Source of the DNA: Anaerolineae bacterium
Lineage (GTDB): Bacteria; Chloroflexota; Anaerolineae; B4-G1
Direction: 5' to 3'
Assembly: GCA_030612185.1 (NCBI GenBank)
Contig: JAUWOI010000205.1
Location: forward strand, 1-7,427
Length of the DNA stretch: 7,427 bases
Shown here: positions 5,835 through 7,427 of the stretch, one piece after another
Layout of the letters: each line of letters opens with the position of its first letter
How positions within the stretch are numbered: the stretch's first letter is position 1
Made by a program: the position numbers and the translations under genes
Notes under the pieces: model-generated
The model's input: the letters and a program-made list of their open reading frames with translations, nothing else
Told to the model about the DNA's origin: nothing
Databases searched by the model: none

Positions 5835-6548
5835 CTACTCCATCCCCAGGTAAGCCTTCTGCACCGTCGGGTCTTGCCGCAACCCTTCGCACGTGTCGCT
5901 CAAGACAATCTCACCCGTCTGGAGAACGTAGCCCCGGCTGGCAAACTGGAGCGCCATATTGGCGTTCTGCTCGACGAGCAGGATCGTCGTCCCCTCGCGG
6001 TTGATCTCCAGGATCCTATCGAAGACGTCCTCCACCAGGACGGGCGCTAGCCCCATCGAGGGCTCGTCCAGCAACAACAACCGTGGCCGGGCCATCATAG
6101 CGCGGGCAGTAGCCAGCATCTGCTGCTCGCCTCCGCTCAAGGTCCCGGCCACCTGTCTCCGACGCTCCTTGAGGCGTGGGAAGAGGGTGAAGACGCGCTC
6201 CAGGTCCTGAGCGATACCCGCGCGATCGTCGCGGGAGTAAGCGCCCAGATCCAGGTTTTCAGCGACGGTGAGTTTGGAGAAGACGCCGCGGCCCTCGGGC
6301 ACCATGGCCACGCCCTTGTAGACGATTTCGTGGGCTTTGTAGTCAGTCAGGTCCTCACCTTCAAGGTAGACCTTGCCCTGGCGGGGCTTGAGCAGCCCGC
6401 AGATTGTGCGCAGGGTAGTCGTCTTCCCGGCGCCGTTGGCCCCGATCAGCGTCACGATTTCGCCTTCCTCGACGGTTAGTGAGATGCCCTTCAAAGCCTG
6501 GATGTTGCCGTAATAGGTGTGTATGTTATCAACTTCTAGCATTGGCAT
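5835..6548 (-). CDS. livF: branched-chain amino acid type ABC transporter ATPase LivF
   Basis: One of two ATPases that power a high-affinity importer for Leu/Ile/Val or related amides at the inner face of the membrane. The 237-residue product has all nucleotide-binding motifs: Walker A GANGAGKT (36-43), the Q-loop region as MVPEGRGVF (82-90), signature LSGGEQQ (137-143), Walker B LLLLDEP (157-163) and VEQNA (192-196) at the H-loop. Glu in place of the Q-loop Gln and Gln in place of the H-loop His are normal for LivF, and they separate it from LivG. The first ATG (6548) is chosen because AAGGAG (6557-6562 on the minus strand) stands eight bases upstream; a second ATG two codons later is less well placed. 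It follows livG by 30 bases, in the usual livG-livF order, with a palindrome in the gap. The exact substrate cannot be told from the ATPase. Confidence 0.95.
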   Translation of the reverse strand: MPMLEVDNIHTYYGNIQALKGISLTVEEGEIVTLIGANGAGKTTTLRTICGLLKPRQGKVYLEGEDLTDYKAHEIVYKGVAMVPEGRGVFSKLTVAENLDLGAYSRDDRAGIAQDLERVFTLFPRLKERRRQVAGTLSGGEQQMLATARAMMARPRLLLLDEPSMGLAPVLVEDVFDRILEINREGTTILLVEQNANMALQFASRGYVLQTGEIVLSDTCEGLRQDPTVQKAYLGME

Positions 6549-6564
6549 GGGAATTACTCCTTGA

Positions 6565-6597
6565 AGACCCTAAAGGTTTCAAAAACCTTTAGGGTCT
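6565..6597. repeat. perfect palindrome spanning the livG stop codon
   Basis: Arms of 15 bp, AGACCCTAAAGGTTT (6565-6579) and AAACCTTTAGGGTCT (6583-6597), are exact reverse complements with a three-base loop. One arm encodes the end of LivG (…DPKGF) and the loop supplies most of its TGA stop (6579-6581). In the mRNA the hairpin ends two bases before the livF ribosome binding site. No T-run follows on the minus strand, so it is not an intrinsic terminator. Confidence 0.9.
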
Positions 6598-7388
6598 GCG
6601 TCGTTAGTGGCCAGGCCAGTAGCAGCACCGCGTCCGAGGTAGGCCTCGATCACGCGCGGGTTACGCTGGATCTCCTCCGGGGTACCTTCAGCGATTTTGC
6701 TCCCAAAGTCAATCACCGTCACCCGCTCGGAGATGCTCATCGCCACGCGCATGTTGTGTTCGATCAGCAGGATGGTGATCTCGAGTTCGTCGCGCAAGTT
6801 GCGGATGAATTGCACCATCTCCAGAGCCTCACGCGGATTCATGCCCGCCGTCGGCTCGTCGAGGAGCAGTAGACTGGGCTTGCCAGCCAGAGCACGCGCA
6901 ATTTCTAAACGTCGCTGGTCGCCGTAGGGCAGGTTCCTGGCCAGGAGATCTCCCTTGCCCACCAGGCCCACAAACTGGAGCAGTCTGTTGGCCTCCTCCA
7001 CCGCGTGCGCCTCTTCCTCCCGCATACCCTTTGAGCCAATGACGGCTTCGAACCAACCGCGCTTCAGTTGTGGCTCCATGCCAACCAGGATATTCTCGAT
7101 GGCGCTCATGTTGGCAAAGAGACGGATGTTCTGGTAGGTGCGGGTAATGCCCAGGCGGGCGATCCGATCCGGCGACTGCCCGTTCAACAAGTGATCGTTG
7201 AACAGAATCTGACCTTCCTCGAACCCGTAGAAACCGGTGACGCAGTTAAAGAAGGTGGTCTTCCCCGCGCCGTTCGGCCCGATGATACTGACGATAGAAT
7301 GCTCGGGGACTTGAAAGTCAAACGTGTCAACCGCCGTCAGGCCGCCAAACCGTTTGGTAACTTGCTTGGAAGTAAGAATGGTAGTCAT
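6579..7388 (-). CDS. livG: branched-chain amino acid type ABC transporter ATPase LivG
   Basis: Partner ATPase of LivF in the same importer; the two form the heterodimer beneath the LivH/LivM permeases. The 269-residue product shows Walker A GPNGAGKT (37-44), Q-loop Q86 in ITRTYQNIRLF, signature LPYGDQRR (153-160), Walker B LLLLDEP (173-179) with D177/E178, and H-loop H211 in IEHNMRV. LPYGDQRR and the long insert around 105-130 are typical of LivG. The ATG at 7388 has AGAGGA (7397-7402, minus strand) eight bases upstream. The C-terminal end after AYLGRG (249-254) is a ~15-residue tail, and its last residues and stop codon come from a palindromic repeat, so the natural end may once have been different. 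livM and livH would be expected just beyond the right edge; the last 39 bases are too few to identify them. Confidence 0.95.
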   Translation of the reverse strand: MTTILTSKQVTKRFGGLTAVDTFDFQVPEHSIVSIIGPNGAGKTTFFNCVTGFYGFEEGQILFNDHLLNGQSPDRIARLGITRTYQNIRLFANMSAIENILVGMEPQLKRGWFEAVIGSKGMREEEAHAVEEANRLLQFVGLVGKGDLLARNLPYGDQRRLEIARALAGKPSLLLLDEPTAGMNPREALEMVQFIRNLRDELEITILLIEHNMRVAMSISERVTVIDFGSKIAEGTPEEIQRNPRVIEAYLGRGAATGLATNDADPKGF

Positions 7389-7427
7389 AGGCTTTGTCCT
7401 CTCGTAGGCTATACTGGCTCAATCATG

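Noticed and set aside
5729..6050. Plus-strand open frames over the end of livF
   Set aside because: They are antisense to strongly conserved LivF motifs and begin in repeat DNA.
7389..7427. The end of livM at the right edge
   Set aside because: Stops occur in several minus-strand frames within 39 bases, so neither the frame nor the identity can be supported.

Overview
The window looks like chromosomal DNA from a GC-rich bacterium, most likely a Chloroflexota lineage (Anaerolineae/Caldilineae-like). The evidence is a single-chain glycyl-tRNA synthetase (alpha and beta parts fused), a recO-glyQS neighbourhood, a LivG/LivF transporter pair, and many short tandem and palindromic repeats between and inside genes. 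The phylum call is inference; no rRNA or other strong phylogenetic marker is present.

Left part (1-1767, + strand): a good extended -10 promoter and a strong Shine-Dalgarno sequence precede recO, a DNA repair mediator. Then comes a 241-residue protein of unknown function whose DNA is clearly more AT-rich than its neighbours. It sits between recO and glyQS, which are adjacent in many bacteria, so it is probably an insertion.

Centre (1806-4955, + strand): glyQS encodes a 1049-residue fused glycyl-tRNA synthetase. It is the most unusual object here. Its reading frame runs through three different repetitive or palindromic DNA elements. One lies at the alpha/beta joint, one inside the beta part between two conserved blocks, and one (G-rich) before the C-terminal region. 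All three are read without stop codons, so each adds a low-complexity peptide to an essential enzyme, much as Rickettsia palindromic elements do.

Right-centre (4961-5833): a near-consensus promoter drives a small toxin-antitoxin operon, an AbrB/MazE-like antitoxin followed by a Doc/Fic-type toxin. The toxin gene carries one extra base in a run of five C, so it is either broken, mis-sequenced, or read by +1 frameshifting. Behind it lie a terminator-like hairpin, a second hairpin facing the opposite operon, and a five-unit octanucleotide array that ends one base from the livF stop codon.

Right end (5835-7388, - strand): livG and livF, the two ATPases of a branched-chain amino acid type ABC importer, run toward the toxin operon. 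A perfect 15-bp palindrome spans the livG stop codon and ends two bases before the livF ribosome binding site. The permease and binding-protein genes would lie beyond the right edge.

The main theme is repeat invasion. Octamer arrays with three unrelated unit sequences but the same 8-base period occur in coding and non-coding DNA.
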